Part shown: positions 44,883 to 53,700 of the stretch, piece after piece
Numbering within the stretch: position 1 is the first letter of the stretch
Layout: each line of letters opens with the position of its first letter
IMG/VR virus record: IMGVR_UViG_3300036399_001505
Span: 1 to 57,475 of that record
Length of the DNA stretch: 57,475 nucleotides
Strand: one strand, 5' to 3'
From: a virus
The notes under the pieces: model-generated
What the model was told of the DNA's origin: nothing
The model's input: only the letters and a program-made list of their open reading frames with translations
Database searches by the model: none
Made by a program: the position numbers and the translations under genes

Positions 44883-45320
44883 TCAATCCTCAGTGATCAC
44901 GGTGCTCGTGGTGAGGCCCGGCGTTACCCCCGAAGCAATAGCAATGGTCGGGCTGATCGCCCCCTTGTAAAGAACCAGGGTTGCGCCCGAGGATGCAACC
45001 CCAACCGAGAAGTGTGTTGCGGTCGCAGTACCAGCCGTGCAAGCCGGGAAATCAAAGTTCGCCGCAGGTGACACCGCGTTGTCCGTCACCGTGAACCCGA
45101 CGGAGGAACGCGCTACACCGACGCGGGCATAGCCGGTGTAGACCACCTCGCTAGTGGCCTGCGTGCCCACTTCACCGGGGTCTGCGCTGTGCAGGGAGAA
45201 GAACAGCTGCCCCGCCGTCGCGGATCCGCGCAGACCGGCCGCATCGCCGATGTTGGCGATGTTTGTGTTTTGAAACACCAATTGCAGCCAGGCGTTTTCA
45301 AAGGCATTCGACTTGGACAT
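44883..45320 (-). CDS. Phage tail fibre-cluster structural protein
   Basis: 145 residues; MSKSNAFENAWLQLVFQNTN, then LFFSLHSADPGEVGTQATSE and YTGYARVGVARSSVGFTVTD. This order (LHTADPGE, Q.TSE..YTGYARV) is familiar from many phage structural proteins near fibre or head-decoration genes. The start has AGGAG upstream; the nearest motif is 49 nt away. Confidence 0.65.
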   Translation of the reverse strand: MSKSNAFENAWLQLVFQNTNIANIGDAAGLRGSATAGQLFFSLHSADPGEVGTQATSEVVYTGYARVGVARSSVGFTVTDNAVSPAANFDFPACTAGTATATHFSVGVASSGATLVLYKGAISPTIAIASGVTPGLTTSTVITED

Positions 45321-45360
45321 TTCGACTCCTGGTGTAGTGTTTGGCGGCAGGCCGCGTTGA

Positions 45361-45651
45361 TCACTGCCTCAGTTTTCCCGGCTCGGACTCGGCCTCGGCG
45401 CTGGGCTCCGCCACCTCCTGGTAGGCCTCGTTCACCGCTGGCGTGGCCGGGTCGTCCGCCTGAAAGGTGTCGCTATTGGTGCGAGCCCGGCGGCGCCCAG
45501 TAAGCCGGCTCAGCCTTCCCTGCCCTTGCGCGGGGTCCTCGGGGGCTGCGACTTGCTCCTCGGCAGCGTCGTTGCCTTGAGCTGGCCTGGCCCATTCGGC
45601 GGCTGGGTCCCAGTCCATGCCAGGGCAAACGCTGATTGATAGAAAGCTCAT
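45361..45651 (-). CDS. Acidic late protein, 96 aa
   Basis: MSFLSISVCPGMDWDPAAEW at the start, then Gln/Ala/Glu-rich. Its last codons (GKLRQ) are encoded by the motif at 45370. A terminator-like hairpin separates it from the decoration protein. No family recognised. Confidence 0.5.
   Translation of the reverse strand: MSFLSISVCPGMDWDPAAEWARPAQGNDAAEEQVAAPEDPAQGQGRLSRLTGRRRARTNSDTFQADDPATPAVNEAYQEVAEPSAEAESEPGKLRQ
45370..45380 (-). promoter_or_regulatory. Late start-associated motif CGGGAAAACTG
   Basis: Exact copy followed by AGGCAG, in the last codons of the gene at 45361-45651. The next start (45320) is 49 nt away, an exception to the usual spacing. Confidence 0.65.
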
Positions 45652-45660
45652 GGTTCCTGA

Positions 45661-45686
45661 AAGAAAAGGGAGGCCGCAGCCTCCCC
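45661..45686 (-). terminator. Rho-independent terminator after the capsid genes
   Basis: Minus strand: GGGAGGC-TGCG-GCCTCCC followed by TTTTCTTT. It lies 22 bp after the decoration gene stop and would end the highly expressed capsid unit. Confidence 0.8.
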
Positions 45687-45707
45687 GTGGACGAAAGGGC
45701 CCTGTGA

Positions 45708-46205
45708 TCAGGTCCGCTGGAGGTGGATGCGGTTGCCGGTGCCACTGGGGGCGGCAACCCCGTTTGCGCCGGTGCCGGCGGTCAGCCGAAGCGCAACCAC
45801 GCGAACCTTTCCAGTGATGGGAGCGCTGGCAGCAACGGCGGCGGCTCTGACCAGTCCCTCGACTTGATCGCCGGTGAAGCCCAGGGGCACCTCGGCGGTC
45901 CCACTGAAAGCGATGGCGCCGATAGTGGCCCACGCCGAGGCATTGGCCAGAACATCGCCCTGGGCCACGTGAGCGGCCTGAACGAGGTAGCCACCAGCAG
46001 AGCTGGACTGGCCGCCCACAGCGACGACCTTCCAGTTGTCATAGGGGTTGAGGCGCCCCTCCAGGAGGCGGGCGGTACCGGTGCGGGTAGCGGCGGGTTC
46101 AAGATCGCCGTCACCGTTCACACCAGCAAAGACGGAGCCGAGCAGGATGCTGTCCCGGTCAATCCGGGCGGCTCGTTGATTGGTGTAGCCAACTGCAGCA
46201 GGCAT
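45708..46205 (-). CDS. Capsid-adjacent protein, likely head decoration
   Basis: 165 residues: MPAAVGYTNQRAARIDRDSI, then AWATIGAIAFSGTAEVPLGF and a Gly/Ala/Val-rich C-terminus. Directly after the major capsid gene, the usual place of decoration or cement proteins. Beta-rich composition agrees. No motif upstream; function by context. Confidence 0.5.
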   Translation of the reverse strand: MPAAVGYTNQRAARIDRDSILLGSVFAGVNGDGDLEPAATRTGTARLLEGRLNPYDNWKVVAVGGQSSSAGGYLVQAAHVAQGDVLANASAWATIGAIAFSGTAEVPLGFTGDQVEGLVRAAAVAASAPITGKVRVVALRLTAGTGANGVAAPSGTGNRIHLQRT

Positions 46206-46242
46206 GATGAATCAGGGGGTAAAGGAAAGAAGCAAGATTGAA

Positions 46243-47220
46243 TCAGGCCGCAAAGTTGGCCTTGGTCACGTTGTAAAGGCGGGCAGCCTTGCGGGGGTTC
46301 TTGATCACCGCCGCGCAGTCAATGTTGATCCGGGTTTTGAAGTGAGTCGTAGCGTAGGATTCGCCCACGTCATAGACCACCAGGCCCGGCTGAAGCTCGC
46401 CATTTACCATGCTGAGGCCTTGGGCCATGTAGACCGAATCCTCGCCAAGGGCAACGCAATAGATGGAGCAGGTATTGCCACCGCTCCCTTCGGTAAAGCC
46501 CTGAATCGGTACGTTGAGTGGGTCAACATCCGTGAGGATGATTTCCGCCTCGTCGTAGAACATTGCCGGCTGGCCGAGAGCATTGGTCTCGATCTGCAGG
46601 TTGCCGGTCAGGGTTTGATCGCGCCGCAGGGCCTGCAAGGCGGGCCTCATGCTCTTGGGAAAGATCAGTTTCTTCTCGGATGGCGCCGCGTCCACCTGAT
46701 TCATCATGTCGTCCAGTGCCGCCAACTTAGGGGAGGCGCCGGTGGCATGATTGGCGATGGCCTGGCTATTGGTGGATACAGCCGTAATCAGGTTGGCGAG
46801 GCCGTTGAACGACCTGCCGCCGCTGGCTTGGAGGCTGCCGCGAATAAAGTCGGTCTCCAGTAGCATCCGAATGGCTTTGGCGTTGCGGAGAACCTCGCTG
46901 TCGTGAGAGCCTCGGCCTTCGCGTGCGAGGCGCTGAACATCGGTTTCAATGTCAGCGGTGTAGATCGCCGTGATCACGGACTGAGGGATGGAGCTGCCTC
47001 GTCCATTTTTGGGCTTCTCGTCCAGGAGGCGAGCGGCCACAGCGGGCAGTTCGTCTTCCAGTCCGAACACTTCAGAGGCGCCAGTGATGTCCTTGAACGG
47101 AAGCTGCGCGAACAGGGGGCCGTTTTTGAGCATCGTCTCAATAACGGCAAGCTCCTGCAGATTCGCATCGGCTTCAAAGGACTTGCGCTCAAAAACTTGG
47201 TGGTAGGTGGTGATGGTCAC
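46243..47220 (-). CDS. Major capsid protein
   Basis: 325 residues from GTG 47220. The order after the scaffold gene, the length, and the mixed alpha/beta content fit HK97-fold capsid proteins: an N-terminal arm (YHQVFERKSFEADANLQELA), a middle with IYTADIETDVQRLAREGRGS, then KLIFPKSMRPALQALRRDQT and LGQPAMFYDEAEIILTDVDP, and a C-terminal YNVTKANFAA. The start has no Shine-Dalgarno sequence and lies downstream of a strong hairpin. The family assignment is by context and resemblance; no single diagnostic motif was used. Confidence 0.8.
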   Translation of the reverse strand: MTITTYHQVFERKSFEADANLQELAVIETMLKNGPLFAQLPFKDITGASEVFGLEDELPAVAARLLDEKPKNGRGSSIPQSVITAIYTADIETDVQRLAREGRGSHDSEVLRNAKAIRMLLETDFIRGSLQASGGRSFNGLANLITAVSTNSQAIANHATGASPKLAALDDMMNQVDAAPSEKKLIFPKSMRPALQALRRDQTLTGNLQIETNALGQPAMFYDEAEIILTDVDPLNVPIQGFTEGSGGNTCSIYCVALGEDSVYMAQGLSMVNGELQPGLVVYDVGESYATTHFKTRINIDCAAVIKNPRKAARLYNVTKANFAA

Positions 47221-47342
47221 GATTGGGAAAGGGGTAGACGTGGGCGGATCCGTCGCTCAGTGGTTGTCCAGACAGGCATCGCGCCACGCCGACAAGCCAG
47301 GGGCTCGGGGGATTTGGCTGCCCCTGCCGCATCGCGCTTGAG

Positions 47343-47377
47343 GGGTGATCCCGCCGCATCGCGCGTTGGGATCACCC
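47343..47377 (-). other. Strong hairpin upstream of the capsid gene
   Basis: GGGTGATCCC and GGGATCACCC form a perfect 10-bp stem with a 15-nt loop, one base after the motif at 47379 and 123 nt before the capsid start. No T run follows, so it is more likely an mRNA stability, processing or control element than a terminator. Confidence 0.6.
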
Positions 47378-47378
47378 G

Positions 47379-47389
47379 CAGTTTTCCCG
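47379..47389 (-). promoter_or_regulatory. Late start-associated motif CGGGAAAACTG
   Basis: Exact copy directly before the hairpin. An ATG lies 19 nt downstream (47359), opening a 56-codon frame that overlaps the capsid start; the capsid GTG itself is 158 nt away. Confidence 0.65.
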
Positions 47390-47405
47390 GTCCGCCGGGG
47401 CCGCC

Positions 47406-48227
47406 TCAGCGGCGGGCTGCCGCCTCCCGGTGGACGGCCAGTTTTTCGCTTGGTGACAAGGCTTTCACCTGTTCTGGGGACAGTCCCTGCGAGGTGCGGA
47501 AGCCGCGGGCGCCGACCAGGCCGCCGCCGCCGCTGCCGCCTTTGGGCTTGAAGAAGGACCCGACCACGGGGCTGTTGTCCGCCTGCTCGTTGATCCACGC
47601 CACGGGATCTACGTTCTGATCGCCCTGCTTTACAGGATCGCCATCGGAATCAACGATGAACTCCTTCCCGGTGGCCGGATCCACCTTGATGTGGCGGCTG
47701 CCGTGGAACGCGAACCAGGCATCGAAGTAGGTCTGCCCGCCGCCATCGCCGCCATCGCGGCCTCCGGTCGCCATGAACAGATTCTGCGCGGCGGTGCGAA
47801 CCTGCAGCGCAATGCGATCGGCCTCGGCCTTGGTGGCGCGGGCTTCGGCCTTGCTCACTCGATCGTTGGCCTTGGCCTCCAGGCGCTGCCGCTCGGCCGC
47901 GGTGCTTTGTTGTTGATCGGCCAGCTGCTGCTGCAGCGCCGTCGCCTGGGCCTGGGCCTGGGCAAAGGTCTCAGGGCTTACTAGCCCCTTCATCTGCTCC
48001 AGCTGGGCCTTGAGTTGTGCCAGTTCAGCGCCTTGGGATTTCCGCAGCGCCCGTTCCTCGCGGAGGGCCTTCTGGCCAGCTTCTCCCAGGCTGGAGTCGT
48101 CAGCGTCTAGCTCGTCACTGCCGCCACCGCCATCCCCCGCGTCCACGGGGTCAGGGTCCACAGTGGCCAATGGTCGCCGCCATTCATCGGCAGTCCCGAG
48201 AAGCCGATCAAGCTGATTCTTTTTCAT
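47406..48227 (-). CDS. Scaffolding protein
   Basis: 273 residues. An acidic N-terminus (DPVDAGDGGGGSDELDADDS) is followed by a long coiled coil (about 55-145, with RALRKSQGAELAQLKAQLEQ) and a Gly-rich region, then a C-terminal basic helix-turn-helix (SPEQVKALSPSEKLAVHREA). This layout is typical of phage scaffolds, whose C-terminal hook binds the capsid protein. It lies just upstream of the capsid gene. Confidence 0.8.
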   Translation of the reverse strand: MKKNQLDRLLGTADEWRRPLATVDPDPVDAGDGGGGSDELDADDSSLGEAGQKALREERALRKSQGAELAQLKAQLEQMKGLVSPETFAQAQAQATALQQQLADQQQSTAAERQRLEAKANDRVSKAEARATKAEADRIALQVRTAAQNLFMATGGRDGGDGGGQTYFDAWFAFHGSRHIKVDPATGKEFIVDSDGDPVKQGDQNVDPVAWINEQADNSPVVGSFFKPKGGSGGGGLVGARGFRTSQGLSPEQVKALSPSEKLAVHREAAARR

Positions 48228-48267
48228 GCGTTGCCGGGGAATCGCTCCGCCGGTGCAAGGTGCGCCT

Positions 48268-48278
48268 CAGTTTTCCCG
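48268..48278 (-). promoter_or_regulatory. Late start-associated motif CGGGAAAACTG
   Basis: Exact copy, 10 nt after the stop of the small gene at 48289 and 40 nt upstream of the scaffold ATG. Confidence 0.65.
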
Positions 48279-48288
48279 GTCCGAAGCC

Positions 48289-48426
48289 TCAGCCCTTCAG
48301 GGCCTGCGCCACGGCCTTGGCGATGGCCCGCCCCTCGGCCTGCCGCTGCAGCAGCCGCTGACGGTTGGCCAGGGCCACGAGCTGGGCGGTTTGGATCAGT
48401 GGGGGCTGGGGTTGGGGGGTGGTCAT
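48289..48426 (-). CDS. Small helical protein, 45 aa
   Basis: MTTPQPQPPLIQTAQLVALA then a basic helix (NRQRLLQRQAEGRAIAKAVA). Overlaps the previous stop by ATGA and ends just before a motif copy. Possibly a small assembly factor. No family recognised. Confidence 0.5.
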   Translation of the reverse strand: MTTPQPQPPLIQTAQLVALANRQRLLQRQAEGRAIAKAVAQALKG

Positions 48427-49751
48427 GGTATGTCAATACCAAGCAGTTTAAGCCGATCACGGCAATAGGTGCCGCCGTGGTAGTCGTAGGAAACGACCAT
48501 CCGAACCGGCTCGGGCTGGTTTGCTGCGGCCGGTCCTGGGGCCTGCTCTAATTCATCCTCCAGGCCAAGAGCAAGCATTTCAGGCGTCACTGGCGCGGTA
48601 ACACTTGCGCCAGTAATAATGCCGAACACCCCTCTTTCCGTTGTGGGTGTGCTTGCGACCGATGGATCATCGCGCTTGTAACCCAAGACAGGGATTTCCG
48701 GGTTTCCGCTGTATTCAACGTATGACGCCTTCGCTTGCTGCGGTGATACTTCGCTAAAGGTGCCATCAAGGGCAATGCTTTCATAGATCACAGAGGAAGC
48801 GCTATCAAAGCCTAGTTGGTGAGTGCCAATAGCTGGCTGTGGTAAAGCCAACTCTATAGGAACATCAGGATTCAGCGTATTGTAGCTAATCGCAATTCCG
48901 CCCGCTGCGTTTTTAGTCAGTACAGAGTCTATCTTTCTTTGCATAAACGCAGGAAGGGGCTGCGTCAGCTCAACAACATTGGACTCAGTGACCAGGAAGC
49001 AGGTGTGCATTGTGTTTTGTATCGTAAAGTTATTGGGAGAAAAAACAACTGGACCGGACCCCAATCGTTCATACGCATAATTACGATGGTACTGAGCTAT
49101 AGAAACGACGAGTATCATATCTGACTGACCAGCGGGGAGCAGGTTCCACCAAAGCCTTGCGCAAAAGTTGTGGGTGCCGCTCCCAAAGGTCCATTCTTGC
49201 ACGAGTATTATGGGTAGCAGACCGTCTTCTATCCGGGTCCAAGTTTTTTCAAAGACATCGGTTCCCGTGCCGGCAAATGTCAGGCTATGCCTAAACTGTT
49301 TCCACCTTTCGCCTGATCTGGCTCCCACTGTAACAACAAACTCTAGCGAAGCGCTTGCGGATCCATTGGTCGTTCTTCTTTCGTAAGAACGGGGTATGTA
49401 GACTTCTCCCTCCGCAACTTCGTCAGTTGCGTTGGTAATCTCTAGCTCATTTGCAATAAGAGTGTAGTTCTTTCCAATGTGCAGCCAGGCCAACCCCACG
49501 TCTACCGGCCTAAAGGGCCTCCTCTTCCTCCAAATCCGCCACTTCAACGGATCCCGCCCCTCCGGCGCTTCGCCAGCTCGATCAGGCGGCAGTGGTTGCG
49601 CCCTCAGCGCGGCATCGCGGCGGGCCTTGGCTTTCGCCTTGATCTTGTCGGCCAGTGTCCTGCCGCCCAGCGCCTCGCGGTTGGCGTACTGCGCCGCCCT
49701 GGCGGACTCAATCAGCCGCGGCGGAACGTTGAGGTTGACGCGGGCAGGCAT
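48423..49751 (-). CDS. Virion-associated protein of unknown function, 442 aa
   Basis: Basic helical N-terminus (RTLADKIKAKAKARRDAALR), then a long strand-rich region (YTLIANELEITNATDEVAEG, LEFVVTVGARSGERWKQF, WTRIEDGLLPIILVQEWTFG) and a Pro/Glu-rich end. It lies between tail hub and scaffold genes and overlaps both neighbours. Base composition in the middle is lower in G+C than its surroundings, suggesting recent acquisition. No family recognised. Confidence 0.5.
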   Translation of the reverse strand: MPARVNLNVPPRLIESARAAQYANREALGGRTLADKIKAKAKARRDAALRAQPLPPDRAGEAPEGRDPLKWRIWRKRRPFRPVDVGLAWLHIGKNYTLIANELEITNATDEVAEGEVYIPRSYERRTTNGSASASLEFVVTVGARSGERWKQFRHSLTFAGTGTDVFEKTWTRIEDGLLPIILVQEWTFGSGTHNFCARLWWNLLPAGQSDMILVVSIAQYHRNYAYERLGSGPVVFSPNNFTIQNTMHTCFLVTESNVVELTQPLPAFMQRKIDSVLTKNAAGGIAISYNTLNPDVPIELALPQPAIGTHQLGFDSASSVIYESIALDGTFSEVSPQQAKASYVEYSGNPEIPVLGYKRDDPSVASTPTTERGVFGIITGASVTAPVTPEMLALGLEDELEQAPGPAAANQPEPVRMVVSYDYHGGTYCRDRLKLLGIDIP

Positions 49752-50200
49752 CAGGCGGTCACCAGGAAGCCATCAGTGAACAGGAGCACGTTGTAACTGC
49801 GTGGCTCGCCTGGGCTAAGCACAATGTTCGGGCTTTCGGGAAGCACAAACGAAACACCCGTGTTCCACGTGACGGCCCCACCGCCGCCGATCGTGCCGAT
49901 CACCAGGTAGGCAGCGTTCCAGCTCAGCCCGGCACCCCCGGATGAGGCTGAAAATTCGCAAAGCTGAGCCGGCACCTCGAACCGCTCCGTGGCGCTGTTG
50001 TAGCTGCCAGAGGGGACCGTCCATTCATACCTGGCGTAGCCGTTGCCGGTCAGCTCTGCAGCGTCCCACTGGGCAGTAGTGCTAGCCGCGCTCAGCGATC
50101 CAGTATTGTTGGCCAAGCACAGCCGAGCCTTTTTGCCGGCGTAGCTGTTAGCAAACAACCGCCCCGTCTCAAAGGGGGTCAGAATCATTGCCGCAGGCAT
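49751..50200 (-). CDS. Small beta-rich virion protein, copy 1
   Basis: 149 residues: MPAAMILTPFETGRLFANSY, NGYARYEWTVPSGSYNSATE, LSWNAAYLVIGTIGGGGAVT and LLFTDGFLVTA. It is a close relative of the next gene upstream (50251-50694), alignable along the whole length. Probably a tail- or fibre-associated protein. The ATG lies 19 nt after a motif copy. Confidence 0.65.
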   Translation of the reverse strand: MPAAMILTPFETGRLFANSYAGKKARLCLANNTGSLSAASTTAQWDAAELTGNGYARYEWTVPSGSYNSATERFEVPAQLCEFSASSGGAGLSWNAAYLVIGTIGGGGAVTWNTGVSFVLPESPNIVLSPGEPRSYNVLLFTDGFLVTA

Positions 50201-50219
50201 GGCATTCCCGTATCTGTTT

Positions 50220-50230
50220 CAGTTTTCCCG
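50220..50230 (-). promoter_or_regulatory. Late start-associated motif CGGGAAAACTG
   Basis: Exact copy, followed by AAACAGATACGG as at 50714; 19 nt upstream of ATG 50200. Confidence 0.7.
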
Positions 50231-50250
50231 GTTGCGCATAGCCTTCCCAA

Positions 50251-50694
50251 TCAGGCCGTCACCGTGAACCCATCGGTGAACAACTGGACCGTGTAGATGC
50301 GGCTCAATCCCGCTGCGAGGCTGATACTGGGGCTCTCGTTGAGCACAAACGAAACGCCAGTGCCCCAGGTCACGGTGCTGCCGCTGATCGTGCCGATCAC
50401 CAGATAGGCAGCGTTCCAAGTAAGCGCTGAGCCTGAAGCGGTGAACGTGCAGGTGTACGAGCCCGCCTCAAAGCGGTCTGTGGTGGTGTTGAAGCTGCCT
50501 GCTGGAATTGTCCACTCGCACCGTGCATAGCCGTTGCCGCTGCGCTCTACGGCATCCCATGCCGCCGTGTTTGAACTGAGGTTGGGGGATCCCGATGTGG
50601 TCGTTGCCAGGCATAGGCGGGCTTTCTTGCCGGCATAGTCCCCAACGAACAACCGCTCGGCTTCGTAGGGGGTCTGGAGCATTGCGGCAGGCAT
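50251..50694 (-). CDS. Small beta-rich virion protein, copy 2
   Basis: 147 residues: MPAAMLQTPYEAERLFVGDY, NGYARCEWTIPAGSFNTTTD, LTWNAAYLVIGTISGSTVTW and QLFTDGFTVTA. Tandem duplicate of copy 1, diverged to roughly two thirds identity by eye, with its upstream motif region also duplicated. Confidence 0.65.
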   Translation of the reverse strand: MPAAMLQTPYEAERLFVGDYAGKKARLCLATTTSGSPNLSSNTAAWDAVERSGNGYARCEWTIPAGSFNTTTDRFEAGSYTCTFTASGSALTWNAAYLVIGTISGSTVTWGTGVSFVLNESPSISLAAGLSRIYTVQLFTDGFTVTA

Positions 50695-50713
50695 GGGCTT
50701 TCCGTATCTGTTT

Positions 50714-50724
50714 CAGTTTTCCCG
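50714..50724 (-). promoter_or_regulatory. Late start-associated motif CGGGAAAACTG
   Basis: Exact copy, 19 nt upstream of ATG 50694. Confidence 0.7.
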
Positions 50725-50749
50725 GCAAAAAACAGAGCTTGGCTAGTTG

Positions 50750-53700
50750 TTATCCATTGGGGAACGCAGCGGATGGAGGGATGAACGCCGAGGTGTAGTG
50801 AGCCTTGCCATTGGTGACCCGCACCTCGTCGATCTGACCCTTGAAGTAACGGGGGCTGACACTGGAATCGCCAAACATTAGGAAGTCGCACGTCACCGTG
50901 GCTGAACTCGTAATGGCGCCGATGCTCACTCCGTCAACATAGGCAGTCACCGTGGAGCCGCTGCGCACCATTGCTACGTGTTGCCAAGTATTTACAGTCA
51001 ATGCAAAGCCAGTAGCAAACGGGCTCCCGGAGTCGAAAAAGAACCCAGGATTAGCGCCACCGGGGCGCATCATCAGGGTGCTTTCATTCGCGGCGGACAC
51101 TAGGGTGTCGAAGCCTCCGTTGCTACCCGTGCGTCTTGCCCACAGCTCAATAGTAAAATCGCCATTAAATGTAAATACTGAGCTTGTTGGAGTGCGTAGG
51201 CGTCCATTGAATTCACCGGATGCCCCGCCAAACTTACTTTGTGCTGTCGTGATTGTAACAGCGCCATTTTGGATACTCATTGCGTGTTGGTTGCTACTGC
51301 TGTCGGTGAATGTCGTGCTGCCGTTACTGCCATCCATGTGCAGCAATAGCGCATTTGGCACAGGGGTATCCGCAATAACCCCAGACCCGCTCCCCGCAAG
51401 TAATGCAAGGGTTTCAGCCGACAGGTCCGCAATAATTCCAGACCCGCTACCTGCAAGCAGCCGCTCCATGAATACTTCACCCGAGAGATCTGCGATAACT
51501 CCAGACCCACTGCCCGCAAATAAGCGCTCTGGGATGGTCTCGGCTGACAGGCTTGCAATAACCCCAGACCCGCTACCCGCAGTCACTGTTTTCACCAATT
51601 CGGCTATCGCCCCTGCTCCGCCGCCCGCCAGCACCTCCATAGCCGGCTGCCGAATCCATGGCAGGGCGGTTGCTATTGCCCCAGCTCCGCCACCGGCGGC
51701 GATCGTGACAGTCTCGTGATACGGGCGCAGGACGGCGCCAGGGGTGACGGTCCGCGGGAACACCGGAGCCTGGCCCGAGGGAAGAGAGGCGAACAGGCTG
51801 CTCAGATTGGGGCTGGTGAAGCTGAACCCGCCAGGGATGGCGATCGCGTTCGCGGGCTTGGGGTTGGCATTGGTGGTGGTCGCGACAGGGGCGGGCAGCG
51901 ACGTGGCGCCAGGCGGCAGCGGGAACCACGCATCAGCCACGGTGCCATCCACTGCCCCCCAGAACAGGCAATCTGTCGTAGCCGTCACCCCCTGCGGGTC
52001 GATGTTGTAAGTGGTCCCGTTGGTTCGGAAGGCGGCGGTGCAGCCGTTGAGGCGGATGAACACAAGGCCCATGGGTGCGACTGGCAGCAGCTCGGGGAGC
52101 ACCTGGATCCCGTTGCCGTTCCGGTGGCCCAGCAGGAGGCGGTTTTCGGTGCGGGCATAGTGGAGCGCCGCCTGATCGGCATTGCTCTTGATCACGCTGT
52201 ACGTGCCGTTGGTGCCACCGGAGTAGACGATCCGATCATCAGGCACGTATGGCGGGCTCAGTTCAATGCTGGTCTGGCTGGTGGCCGATCCCACGGCCCA
52301 CGTCGCCTCGGAGGTGGTCTCAACGGTGGGGGCCTTCTGGTTGGCTGCTGCGGTGCGCTCGGCCTCGCTGGGGCGCCGCTGGAGGCCGAACTCGCGTCCG
52401 GTGCTGATGCGGGTTTCAGATCCAGCCGACACAAGCCCCTTGGCTATTCCCAAGACCTGGGCCAGACGGCTGGGGTCCAGTTGATTGCCTGCATCACGCA
52501 GGCGGGAGATAGCTTCCTGACCATCGGGCGTGCTGATAAATGACACGTAGGAAGTTGTAACGGTCTTGGTAGTGCCACTCGCCTTGTTCCTGTCATATTC
52601 AGTCTCTCTAATGGCGGACTGATACTGGCCGCCAAGACCTGCGCCGCGAAGCTCGCCATAAGGCTGCTGATAGCCTGCTGACATTTTCAGCGGAGCCTCC
52701 GCTGAGAACTCAATCGTGACTTCATTCAGTACATCTGCATTGTTGGCGGGGTCGAACGTGCTGTTAGGGGCGTAAAAGGTAGATCCGTAAGTATAGGCGG
52801 TTTCGCTGTAATCAACCCCCCACAAGCCGAGTGTTTCAGTGCGGCGCGACCTGACTCGATCACGGGAATCGTAAGTTGTTTCTGTTACGGTGCGCGTAAT
52901 GTAATTGATCTCTTCTTGCAGTTGGTAGGCCTTGACTTCAAAAACCTTATCCATCACGGCGCCGTTAAGGATTTCAGATTCTTCGCCCCATTGGACAGAG
53001 CGACCCACCCAGAACACCGGCTGCCCGTTGGCATCCCTGCGTTGCCGGTAGGTCGGACTTCCGTTCTGACTGAGAATTGGAGTTTTTGCGTATTCCGTCC
53101 ATTGGTGTGTGTATTGCTGCGGAGCGCTAATGCTGACCTCTCTCTCCCAGTTGCGTTTTTTTATGCTGTCTTCATCAAGATTAGACGGCACAACCAGCTT
53201 CAGGCTGGTGTATTTGGCATAAACCGCATCACCCGGCAGATCACCGGTATTGATTGGGTTCAGGTCAATCAGGTTTTCTTCGGTTAGCAGCGGTCCGGTT
53301 CCCGTCTCGCCAGGGGCCTTGTTGATGAACTCCACAAGGCCCGCCGTGTTCATCCGCACGGCATAGCCCTCGGAAGAAGCCAGCTTGCCCAGCTCCTCCA
53401 CGTAGCCGGCCGTCAGATCAAACTCCTGCCGGGTGTAATGGTTGGTGAGTGGGATTGATCCGGCCGCCGTAAGCCCCAGGGCCGCGAGGATCTGCCCCAC
53501 CAGCCAGCTGGCAGGAATCGCAGGCGCCGCGGCACGCCAGACCGCCTCCGGGGTGTCCGGGTTGGCCTGGCGTGTGGTGAGGCTGTCGGGCGGCTGCTTG
53601 CGGGCCTCCATGTAGGCCAGGTCACAGCCCACGCTGATGCTCGTGATCTTCCCGGCGAGGGGGTTGGCGAACGACGACAGCACCCGCAGCCGGCAGGGGA

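Noticed and set aside
47189-47359. 56-codon frame after the motif, overlapping the capsid start, as a separate gene
   Set aside because: Its composition is not protein-like (Pro, His, Arg scattered) and it overlaps the capsid gene; kept only as a possible leader.
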